The position numbers and the translations under genes were made by a program. From Sphingomonas sp. GC_Shp_5 (GTDB lineage Bacteria; Pseudomonadota; Alphaproteobacteria; Sphingomonadales; Sphingomonadaceae): a DNA stretch of 64,000 bases. Each line of letters begins with the position of its first letter. Position 1 is the first letter of the stretch. The notes below the pieces were generated by a model. The model saw only the letters and a list, made by a program, of their open reading frames with translations, ran no database searches and was not told the DNA's origin. The DNA is taken from the NCBI RefSeq assembly GCF_026540855.1, contig NZ_JALNUP010000006.1:1-64000 (forward strand). Reading direction: 5' to 3'. Below, in pieces: positions 20,433 to 29,580 of this stretch.

Positions 20433-21402
20433 TCCACAGGTGTCGCGCCAGCATCGCCGGCGGCATCCGCAGCCAGTGCGAGCGGATGTAGAAGGCGAGC
20501 CGCGTCACCGGCCGGATCGGGCGCCCCCAACCGTCGCGCGCGAGCAGCCGGCGCTGGAACAGCCAGTCGCCGCCGCGCGAGCCCTGCCAACCAGCGGGGA
20601 TCGGGGTGCCGAACAAGGCGGCGGCCAGGCGCATGGCGCGCATCATGTGGCGCTGCAGGCCATGATGATGTGCGCGCTCGGCGAGCCCGTCGGTGCCATG
20701 TTCCTCGACGAGGCAGTGGATGTCCCACAGGTTGCGCAGCCCGCCGGCGAGGTCGCCGTCGGCGAACAGATGCGCGGCGGCATGGACGATCATGTCGTTC
20801 GGGCAGAGCACCTTAAGGCCGTTCTCGAGCGGCATGCTCGCCGCGATCAGCGCCGCCGGGTCCGGCCGCACCCGGGCGGTCAGCGGCAGGATGGTATGAT
20901 GGACGTCGATCATCCGATCGCGCGCGGCATGGATCAGCGGCGGCAGCTCGTGCATCCAGCGCCGATAGTAATCGTCGTCATAGGGATCGGGCTTGACCCA
21001 TTCCCACCCCGCCGCGAGCAGCGCCGCCTCCACCGCATCGAGCCGGTCGCGCGGCACGAGGATATCGAGATCGCCGATCGAGCGCCCGCGCGCGGCGAGC
21101 AGGCCCGCGGCGACGAAGGCGGTTCCTTTCAGGAGGATCACCGAGCAGTCGAGCGGCGCCAGCGCCCGCCGGGCCATCTCGGCCTCCCACAGCGCCGCGC
21201 GCCTGCCTTGCGCCGAGGCGGCGCGGGCGTCGGCAAGGATTCCGGCGACCTCCTCGGGTACCGGCAGCGACTCGAGCCGGCGCGCGAGCGTGCCGATCAG
21301 CTGCTCGGCACGCGCCATGGTAATCAGCGCGGTCCAGTCGGTGTCGAGCGCAAGGTCGGTCGGCTCCGCCAGCGCCCGGGCGAGCAGCCGCGCATCGGTC
21401 AC
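20407..21402 (-). CDS. nucleotidyltransferase family protein of the HPr-rel-A cluster
   Basis: A 331-residue member of the polymerase-beta-like nucleotidyltransferase family (PF14907 type). The signature is ILLKGTAFVAAGLLAARGRS then IGDLDILVPRDRLDAVEAAL, giving the GDxDxLV metal-binding carboxylates, followed by IDVHHTILP. It starts with GTG at 21402, overlapping the HprK-like gene stop by 4 bases (GTGA). Last gene of a coupled four-gene cluster. Target unknown; by context it may nucleotidylate a peptide or protein handled by the cluster. Confidence 0.82.
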   Translation of the reverse strand: MTDARLLARALAEPTDLALDTDWTALITMARAEQLIGTLARRLESLPVPEEVAGILADARAASAQGRRAALWEAEMARRALAPLDCSVILLKGTAFVAAGLLAARGRSIGDLDILVPRDRLDAVEAALLAAGWEWVKPDPYDDDYYRRWMHELPPLIHAARDRMIDVHHTILPLTARVRPDPAALIAASMPLENGLKVLCPNDMIVHAAAHLFADGDLAGGLRNLWDIHCLVEEHGTDGLAERAHHHGLQRHMMRAMRLAAALFGTPIPAGWQGSRGGDWLFQRRLLARDGWGRPIRPVTRLAFYIRSHWLRMPPAMLARHLWIKWRRGAA

Positions 21403-22253
21403 AGCCTTCGCCACAACGCCTCCACCTGGTCGATTGCGGCGGCGCCGTCGGGATAATCGATGGCATGGGCCGACACCGTGCCGACGAGCCTGGTCAGCGC
21501 GGAAAAGCCCGCCTCGCCGAGCCCGACATAGTTGGTCGAGGCCTGGGTCAGCCGCACGAACGCCTCGCTTGCCGGCATCGGGCGGGTCGCCGTGGCGGCA
21601 CCGAAGCGCGGGAACAGCAGCAGCGCCGGACGGGCCGGCAGGTCCATCGCGGAGATCGCAGCGGCATCGGGGACCATGTGGCGGATATCGCCCTTGGGCG
21701 TGGCCGCCAGCAGCGGGCCGAACCGGGCGGTGGGCCACGCCGTGTGCGCGGCGGCGATCGCCTGATTCTTGAGGCTGATCAGCCGCGGAAAGGCATGAAC
21801 CAGCCCGGTGGCGGGATCGATCAAGGCGAATTCGTCACCCATGAACCGCCAGCCCCGCGCGGCGAGCAGCGTCGCCAGGGTCGATTTGCCCGCGCCCGAT
21901 TCGCCGCTCATCACCAGCGCGAGCCCGTCGCGCTCGACCACCGAGGCGTGGAGCAGCAGATAGCGGCGGCCGCCCAGCGCCAGTTGCAGGTTCATCGCCA
22001 TCTCGGCCGCGAGCAGGCCGAAGGCGAGCGGCAGCGGCGCGGCATCGGGCAGGGTATAGTCGCCGCCGATCGTGACCGCCGGGCGCAGCCACCTTCGCCA
22101 CGGCCGGGCCGCGTCCAGCCGCACGGTGAAGTCGGGCACGTCGGGCGCAGGATAGTCGCGGTAGAGATCGTCCAGCAGATCGATCGGGGCCCGCCATGCC
22201 GAGCCGATGCGAAAGCCGATCGGCCCGATCCTGACCGCCGTGCTGTATCTCAT
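21399..22253 (-). CDS. HprK-related kinase A
   Basis: A 284-residue P-loop kinase resembling the C-terminal domain of HPr kinase/phosphorylase. Walker A is SGESGAGKSTLA (117-128), followed by GDEFALID (139-146), the equivalent of the HprK Asp-containing Walker B. It lacks the HprK N-terminal domain and the usual HPr-recognition loop. Related kinases phosphorylate the C-terminal Ser of some lasso peptide precursors, so a peptide substrate is plausible. Overlaps both neighbours by 4 bases. Confidence 0.85.
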   Translation of the reverse strand: MRYSTAVRIGPIGFRIGSAWRAPIDLLDDLYRDYPAPDVPDFTVRLDAARPWRRWLRPAVTIGGDYTLPDAAPLPLAFGLLAAEMAMNLQLALGGRRYLLLHASVVERDGLALVMSGESGAGKSTLATLLAARGWRFMGDEFALIDPATGLVHAFPRLISLKNQAIAAAHTAWPTARFGPLLAATPKGDIRHMVPDAAAISAMDLPARPALLLFPRFGAATATRPMPASEAFVRLTQASTNYVGLGEAGFSALTRLVGTVSAHAIDYPDGAAAIDQVEALWRRL

Positions 22254-22516
22254 GCCGCCGACAACAATCCGGCCTCGACCAGCTCGTCGACCCGCGCCGC
22301 GAGCGAGGCGATGTCGGCATCGGCGAGCTCATAGTCGTCGCCGAGCCGCTCGAGCAGCGCCTCGATCGACAGCGCCTCGCCGGCGAGGATCGCCAAGATC
22401 TCGGGCGCGGGGCTCACCAGCAAATGGGTGATGCCGGACGGCCGGTGGAGGATCGCGGTGAACGCGTCGAGCTCGGCGATCAGCAGCGCGTCGCTCGCCG
22501 GCGCGCGATATCGCAT
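22250..22516 (-). CDS. PqqD-family peptide chaperone of the HPr-rel-A system
   Basis: An 88-residue PqqD-like winged-helix protein (RIPP recognition element fold): FTAILHRPSGITHLLVSPAP..ILAIL then ALLERLGDDYELADADIASL and a terminal VDELVEAGLL helix. PqqD domains bind leader peptides of ribosomally made, modified peptides and present them to the enzyme. Here the partner enzyme would be the kinase or nucleotidyltransferase encoded downstream. It overlaps the kinase start by 4 bases. Confidence 0.82.
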   Translation of the reverse strand: MRYRAPASDALLIAELDAFTAILHRPSGITHLLVSPAPEILAILAGEALSIEALLERLGDDYELADADIASLAARVDELVEAGLLSAA

Positions 22517-22520
22517 CCGC

Positions 22521-22988
22521 TCAGCCGCGCGGCATCTGCAGCGAGGCGTAACAGGTGAAGCCCCCCTGCCCGCGCTGCAACCGGCGGATGTAGTTCACAT
22601 AGGCTCGATTGCTGTCGTAGGTGGTGCCCGGCAGCTGGCCGCCGGCGAGCGCCTGCTTCACCTCGTCACCCTTGAACGGCCGTGGCGCCGGCGCATAGGC
22701 CCCCTTGGTGCCGGCCGGCACTACCGCGCCGCCGGCGTCGATATAGCCACCGGCACGGGCGCGCTCGGGCACCGCGATCTCGCAATGCATCACCGATCCC
22801 ACGGTCTGCGCCAGCGCCGGGCGGATCGAGACCACCGCGCCTGCGGTGACGGCGCCCAGCATCAGCACCCGGCGGCGCGTGGCCACGCCATCGGCGAGCA
22901 CGTTTTCGCCGGGCGCGGGGGCATGCGCCGCCGCTGCGCCATCGGCACCGCGCACAACGCCGTCGTCGGAAGCCTTGTCGTCGCTCAT
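22521..22988 (-). CDS. secreted protein with twin-arginine-type signal, HPr-rel-A cluster
   Basis: A 155-residue protein with an unusually long hydrophilic N-terminus, then TRRRVLMLGAVTAGAVVSIR and ALAQ (residues 37-61), which reads as a Tat-like signal with a cleavage site after ALA. The mature part holds two cysteines (VMHCEIAV and GGFTCYASLQMPRG) and may form one disulfide. I do not recognise a family. It lies 4 bases upstream of the PqqD-like gene, so it may be the modified substrate or a secreted partner of the system; that is inference. Confidence 0.7.
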   Translation of the reverse strand: MSDDKASDDGVVRGADGAAAAHAPAPGENVLADGVATRRRVLMLGAVTAGAVVSIRPALAQTVGSVMHCEIAVPERARAGGYIDAGGAVVPAGTKGAYAPAPRPFKGDEVKQALAGGQLPGTTYDSNRAYVNYIRRLQRGQGGFTCYASLQMPRG

Positions 22989-23120
22989 GCTGCCCCTGCT
23001 ACCGGCGCATGCCTTTCACATTCGCTAACCACAGGCAAGCCATGGACCGGGGCCGCCGGCCAAAGGTGCCGTTCCGGGACAGACTGTCGCCACCGGCGAA
23101 TTACGTTAACATGGATGATC

Positions 23121-24371
23121 ATGGCCTCCCGATTCGTTCAGCGCCTCACCGGCGCCCTGGTGATTGCCGTGCTCGCGGCGATCGCGGTGTATCTGGTCGA
23201 CGGGCGCCCCGATGGCGCGGCGGTGACGCTGGTCGGCGCGGTCGCCGCCGCGCTGGCGGCGATGGGATTGCGCGAACGCCGCCCCGCCGTTGCCAACCCC
23301 GACGTGCCCGATGCCGATCTGCTTGTCGCCGAGGTGCTTGACGCCATCCGGGAGCCGGTGTTGCTGGTCCGGGCCGGCATCGTCACCTGCGCCAATGCCG
23401 CGGCCCGCTCGCTGCTTGGCGGGCATATCGTCGGCGAGGATGTCCGCGTCGCCATCCGCCACCCGGCCGCCGCGGATCGGCTGGCGTCCCCCGCAGCGCT
23501 GCCCGATCGCCCGGTCGAGCTCGTCGGGCTCGGCACCCGCGAGCAGCGCTGGGAAATGCACACCGGCGAAACCTCGCACGGCGTGCGCATCGTCCACCTT
23601 GTCGACCAGACCGGCAACTATGCCGCCGAGCGGATGCGGATCGATTTTGTCGCCAATGCCAGCCACGAGCTGCGCACGCCGCTGGCGTCGATCCTCGGCT
23701 TCATCGAGACCTTGAGCGACGAGGCGGGCGAGGATCCCGGCATCCGCAACCGCTTCCTCAAGGTGATGTTCGACGAAGCCCGCCGGATGCAGCGGCTGGT
23801 GGAGGATCTCATCTCGCTGTCGCGGATCGAGGCGGAGAAATACCGGCTGCCGGGCGAGACGGTCGACCTTACCGAGCTGCTCGAGGAGGTTCACGGCGAG
23901 CTGCTCGCCGCCGGCGGACCGCGCATCGGCCAGGCGGCAATCACGATCGGCGACGATCTCCCGCCCGTGGTCGGCGACCGTGCCCAGCTCTCGCAGCTGC
24001 TCCACAATCTGATCAACAACGCCATGAAATACGGCAAGGCCGGCACGCCGGTAAACGTGACGCTGGCGCTGGATCGATCAGGGATGGTCCGCTTCGCCGT
24101 CGCCGACGAGGGCGAGGGCATAGCGCCGCAGCACATCCCGCGCCTCACCGAGCGCTTCTATCGGGTCGATGCCGGGCGCAGCCGCAGCGTCGGCGGCACG
24201 GGCCTCGGGCTCGCCATCGTCAAGCATATCGCCGAGCGCCATCGTGGCCGGCTCGATATCGCCAGCAAGGTCGGCGTTGGCACCACCGTGGCGATCACGC
24301 TGCCGCCGGCGGAGCCCGTGTCATCAAAGGGTAACGCGGCTGTCACACAGGCCGTCACGGGCGGCAACTGA
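23121..24371 (+). CDS. phoR: phosphate regulon sensor histidine kinase
   Basis: A PhoR-type membrane kinase of about 416 residues. Two N-terminal hydrophobic segments (about 8-50), a PAS-like region, then the H box FVANASHELRTPLASILGF, the N box (HNLINNAMKYGKAG), G1 DEGEGI and G2 GTGLGLAIVKHI. It phosphorylates PhoB under phosphate limitation. First gene of the Pho operon. ATGs at 23115 and 23121 are both possible. Its 3' end carries the candidate Pho box for pstS. Confidence 0.92.
   Translation: MASRFVQRLTGALVIAVLAAIAVYLVDGRPDGAAVTLVGAVAAALAAMGLRERRPAVANPDVPDADLLVAEVLDAIREPVLLVRAGIVTCANAAARSLLGGHIVGEDVRVAIRHPAAADRLASPAALPDRPVELVGLGTREQRWEMHTGETSHGVRIVHLVDQTGNYAAERMRIDFVANASHELRTPLASILGFIETLSDEAGEDPGIRNRFLKVMFDEARRMQRLVEDLISLSRIEAEKYRLPGETVDLTELLEEVHGELLAAGGPRIGQAAITIGDDLPPVVGDRAQLSQLLHNLINNAMKYGKAGTPVNVTLALDRSGMVRFAVADEGEGIAPQHIPRLTERFYRVDAGRSRSVGGTGLGLAIVKHIAERHRGRLDIASKVGVGTTVAITLPPAEPVSSKGNAAVTQAVTGGN
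24318..24358 (+). promoter_or_regulatory. candidate Pho box
   Basis: Three 7-base half-sites at 11-base spacing: GTGTCAT (24318-24324), GGGTAAC (24329-24335) and CTGTCAC (24340-24346), with a further CCGTCAC at 24352. The PhoB consensus is CTGTCAT repeated every 11 bases. It lies in the last codons of phoR, 30-70 bases before pstS, so PhoB could boost pst genes independently of phoR. Confidence 0.5.
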
Positions 24372-24389
24372 GTCGCTGGCGGGGGCCTG

Positions 24390-25430
24390 ATGCGCGTTCT
24401 TCTTCTCGGCCTCGGGCTGCTGCTCGCGGGCTGCCAGGACCAGGCGAACGGCGGCGGCGCCGGTGCGCGCGACTGGATCACCGCGGTCGGCTCGTCGACG
24501 GTCTATCCCTTCACCACGCTGGTCGCCGAGCAATATGTCGCCGCCAACCCGGGCGCGCGCGCGCCGGTGATCGAATCAACCGGCACCGGCGCCGGCATGA
24601 AGCTGTTCTGCGCGGGGGTCGGCGCCGGGCATCCGGACATCGAGGACGCCTCGCGCCGGATCAAGCGCAGCGAATATGCCGCCTGCCAGCGCAACCGGGT
24701 CGGGCCGGTCATCGAAATCCAGGTCGGGATCGACGGCATCGCCTTTGCCGAGGCCAACAACGGCGCGCGGATGGCACTGACGCCCACCGATCTCTACCGC
24801 GCGCTTGCCGCCACGCCCGGCGGCCGGCCCAACCGCGCACGCACCTGGCGCGACGTCAACCCGGGCCTCCCCGCCACCCCGATCCAGGTCTATGGCCCGC
24901 CCTCGACCAGCGGCACCCGCGACGCGCTCACCGAGCTGATCCTCGCGCGCGGTTGCGAGGAGAGCATCCCCGCCGCCAAGGCGCTCGCGACCAGCAACCC
25001 CGATGCCCATGCGGCGCTGTGCACCCGCATCCGCGAAGATGGCGCCTATATCGACGCCGGCGAGAACGACAATCTGATCGTCCAGAAGCTCGCCGCCAAC
25101 CCACAGGCGATCGGCGTGTTCGGCTACAGCTATCTCGAGGAGAATGCCGCCACCGTCCACGGCGTCGCGATCAACGGCATCGCGCCGACCTATGCGACGA
25201 TCGCGAGCGGCGCCTATCCGGGTTCGCGGCCGCTATACCTCTACGTCAAGAAGGCGCATCTGATCGCGGTGCCGGGTCTCAAGCAGTTCCTCCAGCTCTA
25301 TGCGCTCAATTGGGGCGCGGGCGGCCCGCTGGTGCGCCGCGGGCTGATTGCGGCGCCGGCGGCGATCCGCGCCCGCGCGGCGGCGATCATCATCCACGAT
25401 ACCGCGCTTGATCCGCGGGATCTGCGATGA
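24390..25430 (+). CDS. pstS: phosphate ABC transporter substrate-binding lipoprotein
   Basis: A 346-residue PstS-type phosphate-binding protein. It starts MRVLLLGLGLLLAGC, a lipoprotein signal with lipobox LAGC, so it is membrane-anchored in the periplasm. The phosphate-site blocks VGSSTVYPFTTLVAEQY, STGTGAGMKLFC and PPSTSGTRDAL are present. Its stop overlaps the pstC start (ATGA). Confidence 0.93.
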   Translation: MRVLLLGLGLLLAGCQDQANGGGAGARDWITAVGSSTVYPFTTLVAEQYVAANPGARAPVIESTGTGAGMKLFCAGVGAGHPDIEDASRRIKRSEYAACQRNRVGPVIEIQVGIDGIAFAEANNGARMALTPTDLYRALAATPGGRPNRARTWRDVNPGLPATPIQVYGPPSTSGTRDALTELILARGCEESIPAAKALATSNPDAHAALCTRIREDGAYIDAGENDNLIVQKLAANPQAIGVFGYSYLEENAATVHGVAINGIAPTYATIASGAYPGSRPLYLYVKKAHLIAVPGLKQFLQLYALNWGAGGPLVRRGLIAAPAAIRARAAAIIIHDTALDPRDLR

Positions 25431-26803
25431 GCGGTCTAGCGATCTTCTTCGTCGTGCTCGGGCTGGCGCTGATCGGCTGGCTGTCGGCGCGGATGCGCGC
25501 CTCGGGGTTCCGGCGCAGCCCCTCGGTACGGTTCAGTTCGCTGCCCGCGCATTACGGCTGGTTCGTCGCGCTCGCCGCTTTGGTGCCGCCGCTGCTGTTC
25601 CTCGCCGCCTGGGCGCTGTGCTCGCCGGCGCTGGTCACCAATGCGGTGCTCGCCACGCCGTTTGCCACGCAATTGCCGCCGCCGGGGTTCGAGCGCGCCT
25701 CGATCCTGTCGGAAGCGCGGGCGTTGGGCGCCGGGCACAGCTTTGGCGCCTTCCACGATCTCGCGCGCAATCTTGCCCCCGCCTATGCCGCCGCCCAATC
25801 GCGCTACGACTGGATCGCCACCGCGCTGGCGCTGCTGCTCGCCTTTGGCTGCGGTGCCTTCGCCTTCGTCCAGGTCCGGCCGGGCTTTGCCGCACGTACC
25901 CAGGTGGAGCGCGGCATCATGGCGCTGCTGCTCGCCGCCTCGCTGCTTGCGATCCTCACAACCGTCGGCATCGTCGCCTCGTTACTCTATGAATCGGCGC
26001 GGTTCTTTTCGATCGTGCCGCTCGGCGACTTCCTGTTCGGCACCCATTGGAGCCCGCAGGTGATCGACGGCCGCGATCCCGGCGCCAACCTTGGCGCGGT
26101 GCCGCTGTTCTGGGGCACCTTCTTCATCGGTGCGGTTATCGCGATGGCGGTGGCGATCCCGTTCGGGTTGATGAGCGCGATCTATCTCACCCAATATGCG
26201 CACCCTACCACGCGGCGCTGGATCAAGCCCGTCCTCGAGATGCTCGCGGGCGTGCCCACCGTGGTCTACGGCTATTTCGCCGCGCTCACCGTTGCGCCGG
26301 CGGTGCGCGACCTCGGCGTCACCCTCGGTATCGCCTCGGCCTCGTCGGAGAGCGCGCTGGCGGCGGGGCTGGTGATGGGGATCATGATCATCCCGTTCGT
26401 CTCGTCCATGGCCGACGATTCGCTCGCCGCCGTGCCCGCCGCGATGCGCGACGGCAGCCTGGCGATGGGCGCGACCAGTTCCGAGACGATCCGCAAGGTG
26501 ATCCTGCCTGCCGCCCTGCCCGGCGTGGTCGGCGGCATCCTGCTCGCGATCAGCCGCGCGATCGGCGAGACGATGATCGTGGTGATGGCCGCGAGCGGCG
26601 TTGCCACCCTCACCGCCAACCCGTTCGCCAGCACTACCACCGTCACCAAGCAGATCGTCGACCTGCTCACCGGCGAGGCCGAGTTCGACAGCGCCAAGAC
26701 GCTCGCCGCCTTCGCGCTCGGGCTCACCCTGTTCGTCATCACGCTGCTGCTCAACATCGTCGCGCTGACGGTCGTCAAACGGTACCGCGAAGCCTATGAG
26801 TGA
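25427..26803 (+). CDS. pstC: phosphate ABC transporter permease PstC
   Basis: A 458-residue inner-membrane permease. The N-terminal 150 residues form an extra membrane region seen in long alphaproteobacterial PstC; the permease core follows with FFIGAVIAMAVAIPFGLMSA and the ABC-contact EAA-like loop DSLAAVPAAMRDGSLAMGAT. With PstA it forms the channel for inorganic phosphate. Overlaps pstA by 8 bases. Confidence 0.93.
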   Translation: MSGLAIFFVVLGLALIGWLSARMRASGFRRSPSVRFSSLPAHYGWFVALAALVPPLLFLAAWALCSPALVTNAVLATPFATQLPPPGFERASILSEARALGAGHSFGAFHDLARNLAPAYAAAQSRYDWIATALALLLAFGCGAFAFVQVRPGFAARTQVERGIMALLLAASLLAILTTVGIVASLLYESARFFSIVPLGDFLFGTHWSPQVIDGRDPGANLGAVPLFWGTFFIGAVIAMAVAIPFGLMSAIYLTQYAHPTTRRWIKPVLEMLAGVPTVVYGYFAALTVAPAVRDLGVTLGIASASSESALAAGLVMGIMIIPFVSSMADDSLAAVPAAMRDGSLAMGATSSETIRKVILPAALPGVVGGILLAISRAIGETMIVVMAASGVATLTANPFASTTTVTKQIVDLLTGEAEFDSAKTLAAFALGLTLFVITLLLNIVALTVVKRYREAYE

Positions 26804-28094
26804 CACGCTGGTTCCCGAGCTGCCGGTGAGCAACGCCGAGCCGCCAGCCCGCGCGCCGACCGACTGGCGCACGCATGCTCTGCAGCGCCGTATCCGGCGC
26901 CGCTATGCCGCCGAGCGCCGCTTCCGGCTGATCGGCCTGGCGGCGGTGTGGCTGTCGGCAGGCTTCCTCGCTTTCCTGCTCGCCTCGATGCTGTGGCAAG
27001 GCGTCAGCGGCTTCCGCCAGACGCGCGTCGCGGTGCCGCTCGATTTCGCGGCGATGCGGCTGCAGCTCGATCCGGCGCGGCTCCAGGGCCGCGGTGCCGA
27101 TCTCGCGCTGGCGGGTGCCGGGCTGGAGGGCGCGGTCGACAGCGCCGCGACCCAGGCGTTCGGCAAGGATGGTGCCGATCTGCTCGCCGACGATGCCTGG
27201 CTGGTGGTTCGTGACCGGCTCAAGGCCGATCCGATGCTGCTGCGCCGGCGCGCGACGATCGACCTGCCCGTTTCCAGCCCGATCGACGTCGCCGCCAAGC
27301 ATGACGGCACGCCTGCGGCCGAGGCGGTGGTGGCGCGGCTCGGTGCCCGCGGCGTGCTTTCCAGCGGTTTCGCGACAGGCTTCCTTACCGCGGCCGACGC
27401 CACCGACCCTGGCCGGATCGGTATCTGGGGCGCGTTCAAGGGCTCATTGCTGACGATGCTGGTGACGCTCGGCCTCGCCTTCCCGGTGGGCGTCCTCGCG
27501 GCGCTCTATCTGGAGGAATATGCGCCGCGAAACCGCTGGACCGACCTCATCGAGGTGTCGATCAACAATCTCGCCGCGGTGCCCTCGATCATCTTCGGCC
27601 TGCTTGGGCTGGCGGTTTTCCTCAACACGCTGCACCTGCCGCGCTCGGCGCCGCTGGTCGGCGGGCTGACGCTCGCGCTGATGACCATGCCGGTGATCGT
27701 CATCGCCGGGCGCAACGCGATCAAGGCGGTGCCGCCGTCGATCCGCGACGCCGCGCTCGCGGTCGGCGCCTCGCCGGTCCAGGTGGTGTTCGACCATGTC
27801 CTGCCGCTCGCGCTGCCGGGGATCCTCACCGGCACGATCATCGGCATGGCGCGCGCACTCGGCGAGACCGCGCCGCTGCTGATGATCGGCATGCGCGCCT
27901 TTATCGCCGCGCCGCCGGGCAAGCTCACCGACCCCGCTACCGTGCTCCCCGTCCAGATCTTTCTCTGGTCCGACGAGGTCAGCGCCGGCTTCGTCGAGAA
28001 GACCTCCGCGGCGATCATCGTCCTGCTCGCCTTCCTGTTGGCGATGAACGGCCTCGCCATCTACCTCCGCAACCGCTTCGAGACCCGCTGGTGA
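26796..28094 (+). CDS. pstA: phosphate ABC transporter permease PstA
   Basis: A 432-residue permease with a long N-terminal periplasmic insertion (about 70-190) between the first membrane segment and the conserved core. Core marks: [38 protein letters not shown] and the EAA-like loop [20 protein letters not shown]. Partner of PstC. Its stop overlaps the pstB GTG start (GTGA). Confidence 0.93.
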   Translation: MSDTLVPELPVSNAEPPARAPTDWRTHALQRRIRRRYAAERRFRLIGLAAVWLSAGFLAFLLASMLWQGVSGFRQTRVAVPLDFAAMRLQLDPARLQGRGADLALAGAGLEGAVDSAATQAFGKDGADLLADDAWLVVRDRLKADPMLLRRRATIDLPVSSPIDVAAKHDGTPAAEAVVARLGARGVLSSGFATGFLTAADATDPGRIGIWGAFKGSLLTMLVTLGLAFPVGVLAALYLEEYAPRNRWTDLIEVSINNLAAVPSIIFGLLGLAVFLNTLHLPRSAPLVGGLTLALMTMPVIVIAGRNAIKAVPPSIRDAALAVGASPVQVVFDHVLPLALPGILTGTIIGMARALGETAPLLMIGMRAFIAAPPGKLTDPATVLPVQIFLWSDEVSAGFVEKTSAAIIVLLAFLLAMNGLAIYLRNRFETRW

Positions 28095-28864
28095 CCCCTC
28101 CCAACCGACAGGCCAAGATTTCGGCCCGCCACGTCAGCGTCCATTACGGCGCGAAGCGGGCGATCGACGACGTCTCAATCGACGTCGATCAGGACAATGT
28201 GCTTGCGTTCATCGGCCCCTCCGGCTGCGGCAAGTCGACCTTCCTGCGCACCCTCAACCGGATGAACGACACCGTCGCCAGCGCGAGGGTGGCGGGCGAG
28301 ATCCTGCTCGACGGCGAGGATATCTACGCCTTGACGATGGACGTGGTGCAGCTGCGCGCCCGCGTCGGCATGGTGTTCCAGAAGCCCAATCCCTTCCCCA
28401 AGTCGATCTACGAGAATGTCGCCTACGGGCCACGCATCCACGGCCTGGCGGTGGATCGCGGCGACCTCGACGACATCGTCGAAAGCTCGCTGCGCCGCGC
28501 CGGCCTGTGGGACGAGGTCAAGGATCGGCTTGCGGACAGCGGCACCGCCCTATCGGGCGGCCAGCAGCAGCGGTTGTGCATTGCCCGCGCGATCGCGGTC
28601 GATCCCGAGGTTATCCTGATGGACGAGCCGTGCAGCGCGCTCGATCCGATCGCCACCGCCAAGATCGAGGAGCTGATCCACGAGCTGAAGGGCCGCTATG
28701 CGATCGTGATCGTCACCCACAACATGCAGCAGGCGGCGCGCGTGTCGCAGCAGACCGCCTTCTTCCATCTCGGCACGCTGGTGGAGTTCGGCTCGACGTC
28801 GGACATCTTCACTAACCCGCGCGAGGAACGCACCCGCGATTACATCACCGGCCGCTACGGCTGA
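28091..28864 (+). CDS. pstB: phosphate ABC transporter ATP-binding protein
   Basis: A 257-residue ABC ATPase that powers PstCA. Walker [11 protein letters not shown] loop [15 protein letters not shown], signature [15 protein letters not shown] and Walker [14 protein letters not shown]. The [12 protein letters not shown] segment is a hallmark of PstB. It starts with GTG overlapping the pstA stop. Confidence 0.97.
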   Translation: MTPPNRQAKISARHVSVHYGAKRAIDDVSIDVDQDNVLAFIGPSGCGKSTFLRTLNRMNDTVASARVAGEILLDGEDIYALTMDVVQLRARVGMVFQKPNPFPKSIYENVAYGPRIHGLAVDRGDLDDIVESSLRRAGLWDEVKDRLADSGTALSGGQQQRLCIARAIAVDPEVILMDEPCSALDPIATAKIEELIHELKGRYAIVIVTHNMQQAARVSQQTAFFHLGTLVEFGSTSDIFTNPREERTRDYITGRYG

Positions 28865-28884
28865 GCGACGAACAGGACAGTCAT

Positions 28885-29580
28885 ATGGTGGACCATACCG
28901 TCAAGGCGTTCGACGCCGATATCGGCCAGCTGCGGGGGATGATCTCGCAGATGGGCGGGCTCGCCGAGGATGCGATCGGCCTGGCGATGCAGGCATTGCA
29001 GCGGCCAGATCCCGCACTCGCCGCAAAGGTGCGTGCCGACGACAAGGCGATCGATGCGATCGAGGCGGAGGTCGAGCGGCTCGTGGTGCGCATCATCGCG
29101 CTGCGCGCGCCGATGGCGGTCGACCTGCGCGAGGTAGTCGCCGCGCTCAAGATCGCCGCGGTGGTCGAGCGGATCGGCGATTATGCCAAGAACATCGCCA
29201 AGCGCGTGCCGCTGATCGAGAGCGAGCACCGCATCGAGCCGATCTCGGTGCTACCGGCGATGGCCGACATGGCGGCGCGGATGGTGCGCGACGCGCTCGA
29301 CGCCTTTGCCGCGCGCGACGCCGAGGCGGCCGTCCAGGTCTGCCGCAGCGATGCCGCGCTCGACGATTTCTACGACAGCATCTTTCGCACGCTGGTGACC
29401 CACATGGTCGAGAATCCGCGTACGATCAGCCAGGTCGCGCATCTGCTGTTCGTCGCCAAGAACCTCGAGCGGATCGGCGACCACGCCACCAACGTCGCCG
29501 AGATGGTCTATTTCGCCGCCACCGGTACCCAGCTTGCCGAGCATGAGCGCGGCGGCGCACGTTTTGAGGAGCAACGCTGA
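28885..29580 (+). CDS. phoU: phosphate signalling protein PhoU
   Basis: A 231-residue all-helical protein made of two PhoU three-helix repeats, each with its E/DxxxD metal-cluster motif (VVERIGDYAKNIAKRV; NLERIGDHATNVAEMV). It links the Pst transporter to PhoR and keeps the regulon off in phosphate. It begins 20 bases after pstB; its stop shares a base with the phoB start (TGATG). Confidence 0.95.
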   Translation: MVDHTVKAFDADIGQLRGMISQMGGLAEDAIGLAMQALQRPDPALAAKVRADDKAIDAIEAEVERLVVRIIALRAPMAVDLREVVAALKIAAVVERIGDYAKNIAKRVPLIESEHRIEPISVLPAMADMAARMVRDALDAFAARDAEAAVQVCRSDAALDDFYDSIFRTLVTHMVENPRTISQVAHLLFVAKNLERIGDHATNVAEMVYFAATGTQLAEHERGGARFEEQR

